Source of the DNA: Clostridiales bacterium
Lineage (GTDB): Bacteria; Bacillota; Clostridia; Oscillospirales; Oscillospiraceae
Length of the DNA stretch: 64,000 bases
NCBI GenBank assembly: GCA_004553545.1
Contig: SFLD01000005.1
Coordinates: 1-64,000 of the forward strand
Direction of reading: 5' to 3'
In this document: in pieces, positions 47,354 to 55,244 of the stretch
How positions within the stretch are numbered: the stretch's first letter is position 1
Layout of the letters: the number at the start of each line of letters is the position of its first letter
Program-made: the position numbers and the translations under genes
Notes under the pieces: generated by a model
Databases searched by the model: none
Told to the model about the DNA's origin: nothing
The model's input: only the letters and a program-made list of their open reading frames with translations

Positions 47354-47382
47354 ATGATACCATAAGGCGCCGGAAAAGGCAA
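47354..47382 (-). promoter_or_regulatory. SigA-type promoter of rpsB-tsf
   Basis: Minus-strand TTGCCT (47377-47382), 17 bp, TATCAT (47354-47359). A hairpin of AAAAGGC/GCCTTTT type overlaps the -35 region. Confidence 0.75.
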
Positions 47383-47444
47383 GGCCTTTTCGGAAATTTT
47401 TTACGGAATTTCCGGCCTTTCCTCCCCTTTTTGAGGAATTTTCC

Positions 47445-48464
47445 TTACCCCTCCGGGAAGGTGACGGTCCGGAGCTCCGGGAAGAGGCGGCGGGCTTCCG
47501 ATTCCACGGCGGCTCTGTCGGCGGCGGAAAGGGGGGCGAAGGCCGTGACCGCCAGGGAGCGGCCCGTCCGCTTCCAGACGGCGGCGATCCGCCCCCGGAG
47601 AAGGACGGAGGAGAGGAGCATCCCGCCGGGGCGGTAGACCCTGGTCCGGTACGATTCCGGCAGCAGGGGGTCCTCCCGCTTGTCATAGCCCAGGAGCAGC
47701 GGGTCAAAGCCCGCCAGGAGCAGGACCTCCGGGACGGCGCCCGGGGACTGGGGAGCATCCAGGGAGAAAACGGCCTCGCCCCGCCAGGTCTCCTCCCGCA
47801 GGGGGAGGTCCGGGAGCAGGGGCGTCAGCGCCCGCTGGGAAGCACCGAAGAAGTGGGCGGCGTCCCGGAGACGGGCGGGGCCGTAGTGGGCGAAGTAGCG
47901 GCGCAGCAGCTCCCGCCGGGCGGTATCCCGCTCCAGGGGGATGAAATCCGGGCAGCGGCGGAAGACCTTGCCGTCCTGGGTGGCGTGGCAGATCTTCCCG
48001 GCCTCGCAGAGGGCCCGGGGCAGGCCGCCCCAGGCATTGAAGAGGTGGTCTTCTTCCTCCGGCGTCATGCCGGCGGCGCGGCAGCCGGCCTTCAGCTCCT
48101 CCCGGAGAGCGGGACCGGCCGAGAGCCTGTCCAATACGCAGTCCGCGAAATAAGCCTTCCGGACCTCGCTGATCACCTCGTCCCCCGCCAGGGTGTCGCA
48201 GGGACGGAGGAAGGGCGTCCGGCCCGCGTGGAGGAAGAGGGGCAGGTCCCGCTCCGGGAAGAGGTGCAGCGTGCCCCGGAGGGTCCAGCTCTTCACAAGG
48301 CCCTCCGTCTCCCCTGTCCCGCCCCGGAGGCGCAGGGCGTGGAGGGCCTGGGGGTAGAACTGGCTCTGGATGCCGCAGAGGTCCCCGGCGGCGGTGAGGG
48401 TGTCTGTAGGCGCTGTGAGATGCTGGCCCGCGAGGCGGCGGGCGATGAGTTCCCGGTCGGTCAT
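47445..48464 (-). CDS. Winged-helix DNA-binding domain protein (HTH_42/YcaQ family)
   Basis: Member of the HTH_42 family, which includes DNA-glycosylase-like YcaQ/AlkX proteins that unhook crosslinks and other members of unknown role. N-terminal RRLAGQHLTAP and GIQSQFYPQAL are family features, with the Q-containing QSQ segment near residue 33 in the region where YcaQ glycosylases carry QxQ. ATG at 48462-48464 follows AAGGAGGGGA, giving 339 residues. It is a single gene diverging from marR. Confidence 0.85.
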   Translation of the reverse strand: MTDRELIARRLAGQHLTAPTDTLTAAGDLCGIQSQFYPQALHALRLRGGTGETEGLVKSWTLRGTLHLFPERDLPLFLHAGRTPFLRPCDTLAGDEVISEVRKAYFADCVLDRLSAGPALREELKAGCRAAGMTPEEEDHLFNAWGGLPRALCEAGKICHATQDGKVFRRCPDFIPLERDTARRELLRRYFAHYGPARLRDAAHFFGASQRALTPLLPDLPLREETWRGEAVFSLDAPQSPGAVPEVLLLAGFDPLLLGYDKREDPLLPESYRTRVYRPGGMLLSSVLLRGRIAAVWKRTGRSLAVTAFAPLSAADRAAVESEARRLFPELRTVTFPEG

Positions 48465-48487
48465 GGTCTCCCCTCCTTGTCCCACTC

Positions 48488-48516
48488 AGGATACCACGAA
48501 GGAGGCGGCGGGGCAA
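48488..48516 (-). promoter_or_regulatory. Promoter of the winged-helix gene
   Basis: Minus-strand TTGCCC (48511-48516), 17 bp, TATCCT (48488-48493). Confidence 0.65.
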
Positions 48517-48532
48517 GGGCGGAAAACGGGGC

Positions 48533-48584
48533 TTGACAGGCCGGTCCCATTCTGTTAGGATACGAACTGTTCGCATCCTAACAG
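48533..48584 (+). promoter_or_regulatory. marR promoter with overlapping inverted-repeat operator
   Basis: TTGACA (48533-48538), 17 bp, TAGGAT (48556-48561). The -10 box lies inside a 33-bp inverted repeat (48552-48584), half-site CTGTTAGGATACGAAC with one mismatch and a single central base. MarR proteins typically repress their own promoter through such sites, so this is very likely the MarR operator. Confidence 0.85.
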
Positions 48585-48601
48585 AAAGAGAGAAACCTTC
48601 C

Positions 48602-49024
48602 ATGGAACAGAGCTTACACTACCTGCTGATGGCGGACCACAGTCTGCTGCGCAAGCGGTTTTTCGCGGAGATCCAGCCCCTGGGTCTCACGCCGGGCCAG
48701 CCCAAGGTGCTGGAGTACCTGCAAGCCCACGACGGGGCCATGCAGAAGGACATCGCCCGGGGCTGCTGCATCGAGCCCGCCACCCTCTCCCCCCTGCTGA
48801 CGGGGATGGAGCGGCGGGGGCTCCTCCGCCGGGACACGGATGGGGAGAGCCGCCGGAGCGTCCGCGTCTTCCTCACGGAGGAGGGCAAGGCCCTCTGCGG
48901 CGCCATCCGCGAGGCCTTCGCTGCGGTGGAGGCCAGGGCCCTGGCTTCCCTCAGCCCGGAGGAGGCCGAGGCCCTGCGCTCCGGCCTTGCCAAGATCCTG
49001 GCGGAACTGGAGTGTGAAGTATGA
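48602..49024 (+). CDS. MarR-family transcriptional regulator
   Basis: A 140-residue winged-helix regulator: QPKVLEYLQAHDGAMQKDIARGCCIEPATLSPLLTGMERRG is the HTH, and the wing contains RRDTDGESRRSVRVFLTEEG. ATG at 48602 is 17 bp after the inverted repeat. It is translationally coupled (ATGA) to the membrane-protein gene that follows, which is probably its main target. Confidence 0.94.
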   Translation: MEQSLHYLLMADHSLLRKRFFAEIQPLGLTPGQPKVLEYLQAHDGAMQKDIARGCCIEPATLSPLLTGMERRGLLRRDTDGESRRSVRVFLTEEGKALCGAIREAFAAVEARALASLSPEEAEALRSGLAKILAELECEV

Positions 49025-49722
49025 GCCGCAAGGAATGGACCCGGCGCTTCCTCCTCTTCCTCCTGAGCCTCTTCTTCACCGCCATGGGCGTGGCGCTGAC
49101 GAAGCACGGTTCCCTGGGGGTCTCCCCCATCTCCTCCGTGGGCAATGTCATGAGCTGCCGCTTCCCGGCGCTGTCTCTGGGGAACTGGCTCATCCTCTGG
49201 AACTGCCTTCTGATTCTGGGGCAGATGCTGCTCCTGGGACGGCGGTTCCGGCTCTTTCAGCTGCTGCAGCTGCCCCTCTCCTTCCTTTTCGGCTGGTTCA
49301 CGGACTTTGGGCTCTGGTGCGTGGCGGCCCTGCCGGCGGAGCGCTACGTTCTGCGGCTCCTCTGGGTCTTCTGCGGCATCGCGGTGCTGGCTTTCGGGGT
49401 CTCTCTGGCGGTGATCGCCGATGTCATCATGAACTCCGGCGAGGCCTTCGTAAAGGCAGTGACGGACCGCTTCGGCGGGAACTTCGGCAGCGTGAAGGTG
49501 GGCTTCGACGTTGCCTGCGTGCTGCTCTCCGTGGGGTTGAGCCTGCTGCTCTTTGAGGGGGAGATCGTGGGGACACAGGAGGGGACCATCCTCACCGCCC
49601 TGCTGACGGGCTTTGCCGTGAAGTGGTTCGTGGCCCGGCTGGAGGGGCCGCTGAACGCCATTCTTCGAGGCGAGAGCGCCACTCTACGGAAGGAAACCAT
49701 TTACCGAACGATACGAAAATGA
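49021..49722 (+). CDS. YitT/YczE-like multi-pass membrane protein (DUF6198 type)
   Basis: A 233-residue protein with about five membrane helices, the N-terminal GVALTKHGSLGVSPISS motif and a central GVSLAVIADVIMNSGEAF. Members of this group are uncharacterised; transport or efflux is a reasonable guess given the MarR partner. It overlaps marR by 4 bp. Its stop codon lies inside the hairpin shared with ylmC. Confidence 0.83.
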   Translation: MSRKEWTRRFLLFLLSLFFTAMGVALTKHGSLGVSPISSVGNVMSCRFPALSLGNWLILWNCLLILGQMLLLGRRFRLFQLLQLPLSFLFGWFTDFGLWCVAALPAERYVLRLLWVFCGIAVLAFGVSLAVIADVIMNSGEAFVKAVTDRFGGNFGSVKVGFDVACVLLSVGLSLLLFEGEIVGTQEGTILTALLTGFAVKWFVARLEGPLNAILRGESATLRKETIYRTIRK

Positions 49723-49758
49723 GAGGACCGGGCTATCAGCCCGGTCCTCTCATTTTCG
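49714..49758. terminator. Shared bidirectional terminator containing both stop codons
   Basis: A perfect 21-bp stem (49714-49734 with 38-58 of the same block) and a 3-nt loop. The left arm encodes the last codons and stop (CGA AAA TGA) of the plus-strand gene, and the right arm encodes the same three codons for the minus-strand ylmC gene. Confidence 0.9.
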
Positions 49759-50034
49759 CCACCAGCCCCGGCGCTCCGGGGGCGGAGGCGGCGGGGGGAA
49801 GGCTTTGTCGATGAGGATGATGTCATCCCCGATGCGCTGGATGCACTCCCAGGGGAGGTAGTACTCCTCTCCCCTGCCGAAAAGCCCGAAGAAACGGCAG
49901 GGGCCGAAGACGATCAGCGCCGTCACCTGCCCCTCCGGCACCCGGACCTCCACATCCCCCACGAAGCCCAGGCGGCAGCCATCCCGGATGTTGATGACCT
50001 CCCTGCGCCGCAGCTCCACCATCCTGCACTGCAT
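49750..50034 (-). CDS. YlmC/YmxH-family PRC-barrel sporulation protein
   Basis: Small PRC-barrel protein; YlmC/YmxH members are linked to sporulation in Firmicutes. Of 94 residues, the core is MQCRMVELRRREVINI, then DGCRLGFVGDVEV and the LPWECIQRIGDDIILID end. It carries a run of seven prolines near the C-terminus (AFPPPPPPPERR). ATG at 50032-50034 gives the usual family N-terminus; GAGG lies close, so the start is a little uncertain. It diverges from sigG. Confidence 0.85.
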   Translation of the reverse strand: MQCRMVELRRREVINIRDGCRLGFVGDVEVRVPEGQVTALIVFGPCRFFGLFGRGEEYYLPWECIQRIGDDIILIDKAFPPPPPPPERRGWWRK

Positions 50035-50107
50035 GCCCTCACCCCCGCTAGAGCCTATGCCGGGACGGGAATGTCCTATCCCGGCGGATTTCCGACAAAA
50101 GCTCCCA

Positions 50108-50137
50108 GTATAGGGAGACCGCACCGGGGCCATACTG
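50108..50137 (+). promoter_or_regulatory. Forespore (SigG/SigF-type) promoter of sigG
   Basis: GTATA (50108-50112), 18 bp, CATACTG (50131-50137), matching the B. subtilis SigG pattern (GnATR, 17-18 bp, CATnnTA) in spacing and nearly all key bases. It lies about 30 bp before the sigG start, so sigG probably activates itself. Confidence 0.7.
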
Positions 50138-50168
50138 GGGACAAAGCGAGGGAAGGCAGGTGGCAGCG

Positions 50169-50961
50169 ATGCAGGGAAAGGTGGAGATCTGCGGCGTCAA
50201 CACCGCGAAGCTGAAGGTCCTGAAGGGCGAGGAGACCATGGCGCTCCTGCGCCGCAGCAAGGCGGGCGACCAGGACGCCCGGCGGCAGCTCATCGAGGGG
50301 AACCTCCGGCTGGTACTCTCGGTGATCCAGAAGTTCGTGGGCCGGGGCGAGAATGCCGACGACCTCTTCCAGGTGGGCTGCATCGGGCTCATCAAGGCCA
50401 TCGACAACTTTGACATCACCCAGCCCGTGCGCTTTTCCACCTATGGGGTCCCCATGATCGTGGGCGAGATCCGCCGCTACCTCCGGGACAACAGCGCCAT
50501 CCGGGTCTCCCGCTCCATGCGGGACACCGCCTACCGGGTGCTGCAGGCCCGGGAGAAGTGGATGGCGGAGAACCAGCGGGAGCCCACCGTGGAGCAGATC
50601 GCCAAGGTCCTGGACATCCCCCGGGAGGAGGTGGTCTTCGCCATGGACGCCATCGTGGACCCGGTGTCCCTTTACGAGCCCATCTATGACAGCGGCGGCG
50701 ATGCCATCTGCGTCATGGACCAGGTCAGCGACCGCCGGAATACCGACGAGAAATGGATCGAGCACATCGCCCTAAAGGAGGCCCTGGACCGGCTGGACCA
50801 GCGGGAGCAGCGGATCCTGGCCCTGCGCTTCTGCGAGGGCAAGACCCAGATGGAGGTCTCCGCCGAGGTGGGCATCTCCCAGGCCCAGGTCTCCCGGCTG
50901 GAGAAGAACGCCATCCACGCCATGCGCCGGAGCTTTCAGGACAAAGGACAAAGCAACGTGA
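50169..50961 (+). CDS. sigG: RNA polymerase sporulation sigma factor SigG (no in-frame stop at normal end)
   Basis: Late forespore sigma factor. MQGKVEICGVNTAKL starts like other SigG; region 2 (NLRLVLSVIQKFVGRGENADDLFQVGC...), region 3 and the region 4 HTH (KTQMEVSAEVGISQAQVSRLEK) are complete. ATG at 50169 follows AGGTGG. After about 263 residues the family ends, but the frame has no stop: it stays open through the hairpin at 50965-50992 to 51959, antisense to the permease gene. I set the end at TGA 50959-50961, which lies in a neighbouring frame. The gene diverges from ylmC. Confidence 0.85.
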
Positions 50962-50964
50962 GAG

Positions 50965-50992
50965 AAGCCCCCTTCCGGAAGGAAGGGGGCTT
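50965..50992. terminator. Hairpin between convergent sigG and permease genes
   Basis: Perfect 12-bp stem AAGCCCCCTTCC/GGAAGGGGGCTT with loop GGAA; tails on both strands are pyrimidine-rich but not pure T, so strength is uncertain. Confidence 0.65.
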
Positions 50993-50996
50993 TCCC

Positions 50997-52736
50997 TTAT
51001 CCCTTCCCCTGCAGCTGCCCCAGAAGGGCGCGTCCTGCCTGGCGGCGGAGGGAAAGGACAGTACCCAGCAGCAAAAAGAGGATCAGAGCGCCTGCCGCCA
51101 GGGATACGGCAGCCACGGGGAAGTCCACCGCCAGCGGCTGCTCCGCCGCAATGCCCTGCAGCGTCCGAGCCGCCCGGTCCATGCCGTGAGCGCAGGCGGC
51201 GCCGCTGCCCAGCAGGATGCCGAGGGTCCCCAGCGTCACAGGGGGCGCTGCGGCGGCGAAGACCGCCGGTCCAGCCGGGCAGCCAAGGCTCCGCAGGACG
51301 GCCAGCTCCCGGCGGCGGGAGCGGCGGTAGAGAACGCTCACCAGGGTCATGACCAGCAGGGCAAGACCTCCGAAGAGGACCACCGCCAGCAGGGCGGACT
51401 GCCGCAGGGGACCGGCGGCCGCGGCGAAGTTGTTCCAGCCGTTCTCCTCCCAGCTGAGTTCCCAGCCCTGGGCGCGGAAGAGCGCGCCATAGTCCCGGAG
51501 AAAGCCGTCCCGCTCCTCCATGGACCGCAGCACCACCGTCGTCCAGCTGTTGTTGAGGAAGTCCAGCCGGTCGTATGTCTCCGGCACGGTGCTCTCCGGC
51601 AGATAGATCTCGCCGCGCCAGCCCTCCCCCGCCCTGGCCTGGCTCAGGTTATGGACGATACCCACCACGGTGAGCTCCAGCCGGGTGGAGGGGAGCTGGG
51701 AAAGGGGTGCCCCCTCCAGGTCCGGGCGGATGGCGCTGCCGGGATACCGAAGGTCCCAGACCCGCAGGGAGAGCCGGTCGCCCACCGCCAGCCCCGCCGA
51801 AGCGGCCAGTTCCGTCCGGATGACGCAGACGGGCGCTGCCTCCGCATCGTCCAGGGCGGTGAGATAGCGGCCCTCCACCAGGGCAAAGCGGTCATTCAGG
51901 CCCGCCATGGCGCTCATGTCCCGGGTGGTGAAGAACACCGAGGAGCGGATGTTCGTTGAGAGCAGTTCCCGCTCCTCCCCCACGCCCTTGAGCTCCGAGA
52001 GCGCGTCATCCGCCGAGCCTTCCCCGAGGGGGCAAAACCAGACCCCGGACTCTCCCAGGGGCAGGAGCCGGAGGAAATAGCTCCGGGAACCCACGGTGTA
52101 GCAGGTGTGAAAGAGGACCGTCTCCCCGGTCTGCGCCTGGGCGGCGATGGCTTCCAGCTCCGCACGGTCGCTGCTGTAGCAGAAAACGCTCAGGCTCCCG
52201 GCGGTCACGGGCGCGGCGGCCGGCAGTCCCGTCAGGATCTCCGCCTTGCGGACGGTGACCGTCAGCTGGTAGGAAAAGCTCTGGGCAGTGCCGGAGCTCC
52301 AGTTTCCCGCAGGGTCCTGCTCCAGGAAGAACAGGTCCTCATAATTTCCCTCCCGGATCTCGGCGGAGCTGCAGGTCCCCTGCAGGTAGCAGGCAGCAAT
52401 GCTGGGGTCAAAGCACTCGTAGGCACTGTCCGCCGTGAAGTGGTCGTCCATGGTATAGGTCCCGTAGCGGCGGACATCCAGAAGGGCCACCCGCGCATCC
52501 CCTTCGATTGCCTGGACACAGGCGGTCACATCGTGCTGGTCCGGGTCCCCGGAGAGGGAGCGGAAGCTGCCGATGGCCCGGTAGTATCCCTCCAGCTCCT
52601 TCACGGCGTCGGAGAGGACCGCCGCCTGCAGCACCTCCGTCAAAAAGGCGAAGGCCGCGCCGGCGCAGAGCAGCAGGAGCCCCAGGGTCTGCACCGGCCG
52701 CCGGATGGCGGCTTTCCAAAAGATCGTTTTCGGCAT
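50997..52736 (-). CDS. FtsX-like ABC transporter permease
   Basis: A 579-residue permease: one N-terminal membrane helix (about 17-40), a large extracytoplasmic domain (about 45-420) and three C-terminal helices with the linker RRSRRRELAVLRSLGCPAGP typical of FtsX/MacB permeases. ATG at 52734-52736 follows AGGAGGGAG. It follows a second permease gene. No ATPase gene is adjacent, so the partner must be elsewhere. Such permeases export lipids or peptides or act as mechanotransmission devices; the substrate is unknown. Confidence 0.87.
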   Translation of the reverse strand: MPKTIFWKAAIRRPVQTLGLLLLCAGAAFAFLTEVLQAAVLSDAVKELEGYYRAIGSFRSLSGDPDQHDVTACVQAIEGDARVALLDVRRYGTYTMDDHFTADSAYECFDPSIAACYLQGTCSSAEIREGNYEDLFFLEQDPAGNWSSGTAQSFSYQLTVTVRKAEILTGLPAAAPVTAGSLSVFCYSSDRAELEAIAAQAQTGETVLFHTCYTVGSRSYFLRLLPLGESGVWFCPLGEGSADDALSELKGVGEERELLSTNIRSSVFFTTRDMSAMAGLNDRFALVEGRYLTALDDAEAAPVCVIRTELAASAGLAVGDRLSLRVWDLRYPGSAIRPDLEGAPLSQLPSTRLELTVVGIVHNLSQARAGEGWRGEIYLPESTVPETYDRLDFLNNSWTTVVLRSMEERDGFLRDYGALFRAQGWELSWEENGWNNFAAAAGPLRQSALLAVVLFGGLALLVMTLVSVLYRRSRRRELAVLRSLGCPAGPAVFAAAAPPVTLGTLGILLGSGAACAHGMDRAARTLQGIAAEQPLAVDFPVAAVSLAAGALILFLLLGTVLSLRRQAGRALLGQLQGKG

Positions 52737-53862
52737 GGTCTCCCTCCTCATTCCCCGCACCGGACAGCACCTGCCACTGCCAGATCCGGGCAGCCGCCAG
52801 CCCCAGAAGGAGGCCCAGCAGCGCCGGGATCAGCACCTCTCCCACGGCCAGCACCCCGGCGCGGCGCCGTGCCAGGCCCAGCAGGCGCAGGATGGCCAGC
52901 TCTCCCTGGCTCTGCAGGGTCAGCATGGCGGCAACTCCCGCCGCAAGGCCCGCCGAGAGCGCCAGCGCCGTGGGATAGAGCACCCGCAGCAGCGTCACGT
53001 TCCGCTCCAGGGGCTCCACCGCCTGGGTGAGCTCCGTATCCCGCAGGAGAAGGAAGAGCTCCGCCGGACCGGAGAGGGTCCGGGTCAGGGTCTCCGCCTC
53101 CGCCCGGAAGGCCGGGAGATCCCGGTTCCGGGCAGGGTCCACGGCGAAGGCGTAGACGCAGTAGGCCCAGCTCTCCCCCGCTGCACGCAGCGCCTCCGTC
53201 AGAGGCTCCGCCGGGAGGAGCAGCTGAACATCCCCGGAGAGGACGCCTGCCACCGGCACCATGAGGCAGCAGTCCCCGAAGCGCAGGGCGATGCGCTCCC
53301 CTAACCGGAGCCCCAGTGTCTCCAGAACATCGGCGGAGACCGCCGCCCGAAGCTCCCGAGCGCCTGTGAGGAAGTCCTCTCCCTCCGGGGTACGCAGCGT
53401 GAGGCTGCCGCTCTGGAGCTCCGGGCAGTCCTCCATCCGCCAGACGGCCCGGTAGATGAGGTCCGTGACCGTCCTCCCCTCCTCTGCCGGGAGGGTGACC
53501 TTCCCCGCCGGAAGTTTTCCTGTCAGGGCCGGGATGCTGTCCCCCGCGTCGGCTGACCCGCCGAGGACCTTCGTCAGCGAGGAGAAAAGCCCCCGCTCTT
53601 CCAGCTGCCGTCCCAGCTCCGCCGGGACGATGCCGCTGCCGTGGAGATACCCTGTGTCCGACTGCAGCAGCTCGCCGGTGACCTGAACGGTCTGGTAAAG
53701 GCGGTCGATATGGTCCAGATTTTCCCGGATACTCTGCCTGAGGTAGCCGCATCCCAGCAGCAGCGCCGCCGACAGCAGCGCGGTGAGAAGGCTCCTCCCT
53801 GCCTGCCGGGTGCCGTGCAGCCACAGCCAGCGGCGCTCCCAGCGCCGGATCTCACGTTCCAT
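52408..53862 (-). CDS. FtsX-like permease, C-terminus disrupted
   Basis: Starts at ATG 53860-53862 after AAGGAG. It has an N-terminal helix, an extracytoplasmic domain and two C-terminal helices with QSQGELAILRLLGLARRRAG between them. The fourth helix is missing. After about codon 365 the frame is simply another reading frame of the next permease gene and runs 329 bp into it. An out-of-frame TGA at 52748-52750, directly before the next ribosome site, is probably the original stop. The functional part is thus 53862 to about 52750. A small out-of-frame deletion, real or technical, explains this. Confidence 0.72.
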   Translation of the reverse strand: MEREIRRWERRWLWLHGTRQAGRSLLTALLSAALLLGCGYLRQSIRENLDHIDRLYQTVQVTGELLQSDTGYLHGSGIVPAELGRQLEERGLFSSLTKVLGGSADAGDSIPALTGKLPAGKVTLPAEEGRTVTDLIYRAVWRMEDCPELQSGSLTLRTPEGEDFLTGARELRAAVSADVLETLGLRLGERIALRFGDCCLMVPVAGVLSGDVQLLLPAEPLTEALRAAGESWAYCVYAFAVDPARNRDLPAFRAEAETLTRTLSGPAELFLLLRDTELTQAVEPLERNVTLLRVLYPTALALSAGLAAGVAAMLTLQSQGELAILRLLGLARRRAGVLAVGEVLIPALLGLLLGLAAARIWQWQVLSGAGNEEGDHAENDLLESRHPAAGADPGAPAALRRRGLRLFDGGAAGGGPLRRREGAGGILPGHRQLPLPLRGPGPARCDRLCPGNRRGCAGGPSGCPPLRDLYHGRPLHGGQCLRVL

Positions 53863-53886
53863 GGCATCTCCTTCCTGCGGGCGCAG

Positions 53887-53934
53887 AAAAGCCCCGCCTC
53901 TCCGTTCTGTCTCTTTCAACGGAGAAGCGGGGCC
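53887..53934 (-). terminator. Terminator after the sigma/DUF4367 pair
   Basis: Long stem (GCCCCGC and TCTCCGTT arms with a one-base bulge) whose minus-strand side is followed by TTTTCTG. It separates the regulators from the permease genes. Confidence 0.8.
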
Positions 53935-53982
53935 AAATCGGACACCGGATCTGAAATTTTTCAAAAAACTTTTCCGGCTGCC

Positions 53983-54702
53983 TCAGCGCTCCAGCACAAC
54001 GCCCCGGGCCACGGCGAGGATCTCCTCTCCGGAGAGGTAGCCCGTGAGGCAGAGGACCAGGCCGCCGTCCTCCGCCTGCCAGACAAGGCTCGTGGGGCGG
54101 CTGCCATCGGGGCAGAGGTAGAGCTCGCCGCTCTCCTCCCCCACGCTGACCGTGCGGACCTGGTAGCTCTCGTCATAGTCCAGGCTCAGGGACCAATCCG
54201 CACGGTTGATCTCGCAGGAGAAGAAGGCATCCCGCCCGTCCTCCGCCGTCAGCGCGGCAGTGAAGCGGTGATGGTCGGCCTCCGGGAATCCGTTGTCCCC
54301 CAGCCGGTATCCCTCCGGCAGCCAGGTGAAGCGGCAGGACGGTGCCGTCTCCGGCAAGACATCCTCCGCCCGGTGGCCGGAGATGAGATAGACGGCGTTC
54401 TCCAGGCTCTCCCGGACCCAGGCCAGGAAGCCCGCCCGGGCCTGCTGGTCCGATGCCAGCCAGACGCCGCCGCCCAGCAGCAGCGCCAGCAGCACACAGG
54501 CCGCCCGCCGGAGGCGCTCCCGCCGCTTCTGCCGGAGACGCTGCCGCCGGAGGAGAGGGGCCATCGCTTTCTCAAAGTCCTGAGAGAAGCTGTGGGCGCA
54601 GTCTCCCGGTGCCGGCAGGTCTGCCAGAAGGGCGTCCGTCACCTCTCCGGCCGCCCGGTGCAGCTCCTCTTCTGTAAAGGGAAATCCCCTTTCAGGTGCC
54701 AT
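53983..54702 (-). CDS. DUF4367-type membrane protein, probable anti-sigma factor
   Basis: A 239-residue protein with a cytoplasmic N-terminus (about 1-66, with the basic run RRQRLRQKRRERLRR), one membrane helix (about 67-83) and an extracytoplasmic DUF4367-like domain (about 110-239, with TWLPEGYRL). It overlaps the ECF sigma gene by 11 bp, the usual place of an anti-sigma factor. Genes of this layout are common in Oscillospiraceae, but the signal they sense is unknown. Confidence 0.82.
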   Translation of the reverse strand: MAPERGFPFTEEELHRAAGEVTDALLADLPAPGDCAHSFSQDFEKAMAPLLRRQRLRQKRRERLRRAACVLLALLLGGGVWLASDQQARAGFLAWVRESLENAVYLISGHRAEDVLPETAPSCRFTWLPEGYRLGDNGFPEADHHRFTAALTAEDGRDAFFSCEINRADWSLSLDYDESYQVRTVSVGEESGELYLCPDGSRPTSLVWQAEDGGLVLCLTGYLSGEEILAVARGVVLER

Positions 54703-55216
54703 CTGCGCTCACCTCCTCCAGCTTTCCCTTCAGGGCCTGCTTGGCCCGCCACAAGAGCTTCCCGGCGGATGCCTCCGTCATGCCGAAGAGCCCCGCCAGC
54801 TCCCGGGTCGTGTATCCCATCTGGAAGCGCAGCAGCAGCGCCTGACGGTACCGGGCCGGGAGGGCTGCCATAGCCCGGGCCAGGTCGCTGCCGCCGGGCA
54901 GTGGGATCTCCGGCCCCGGCAGAGCCTCCAGCTCCGCTTCCGATGCCAGGCGTTTCCGGGCGCGGAGCTGGTCGACGGCCTTGCTCTCCGCAATGATAAC
55001 GACGTAGGCCCGGGTTTTCGGACAGTCGATGGATGAGATCTTCTCAAAATGCTCCAGGATCGCAAGGAACGCCTGGTGGACGGCGTCCTCCGCGTCGCTC
55101 TCGTTCCGGAGGAGCAGCATGGCCCGGTGGAACATCAGCCCCCGGTAGCGCTCATAGAGGGCCTGAAAGCGGTCCCGCTCCGCTTCCGTCTCCAAGGCCG
55201 CAAGATAGACCAGCAC
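54692..55216 (-). CDS. ECF-type RNA polymerase sigma factor
   Basis: A 174-residue sigma-70 family protein with region 2 (RFQALYERYRGLMFHRAMLLLRNESDAEDAVHQAFLAIL) and region 4 (ALPARYRQALLLRFQMGYTTRELAGLFGMTEASAGKLLWRAKQAL). GTG at 55214-55216 follows GGGGAGGGAG; the upstream ATG at 55246 overlaps the -10 box and cannot be used. It is coupled to the DUF4367 gene. Confidence 0.9.
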   Translation of the reverse strand: MLVYLAALETEAERDRFQALYERYRGLMFHRAMLLLRNESDAEDAVHQAFLAILEHFEKISSIDCPKTRAYVVIIAESKAVDQLRARKRLASEAELEALPGPEIPLPGGSDLARAMAALPARYRQALLLRFQMGYTTRELAGLFGMTEASAGKLLWRAKQALKGKLEEVSADGT

Positions 55217-55244
55217 CGCGCTCCCTCCCCTCGTGTTTTCCTGC

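Noticed and set aside
50962..51959. Continuation of the sigG frame as a genuine fusion domain
   Set aside because: The extra residues are only the antisense reading of a well-supported permease gene and resemble no domain.
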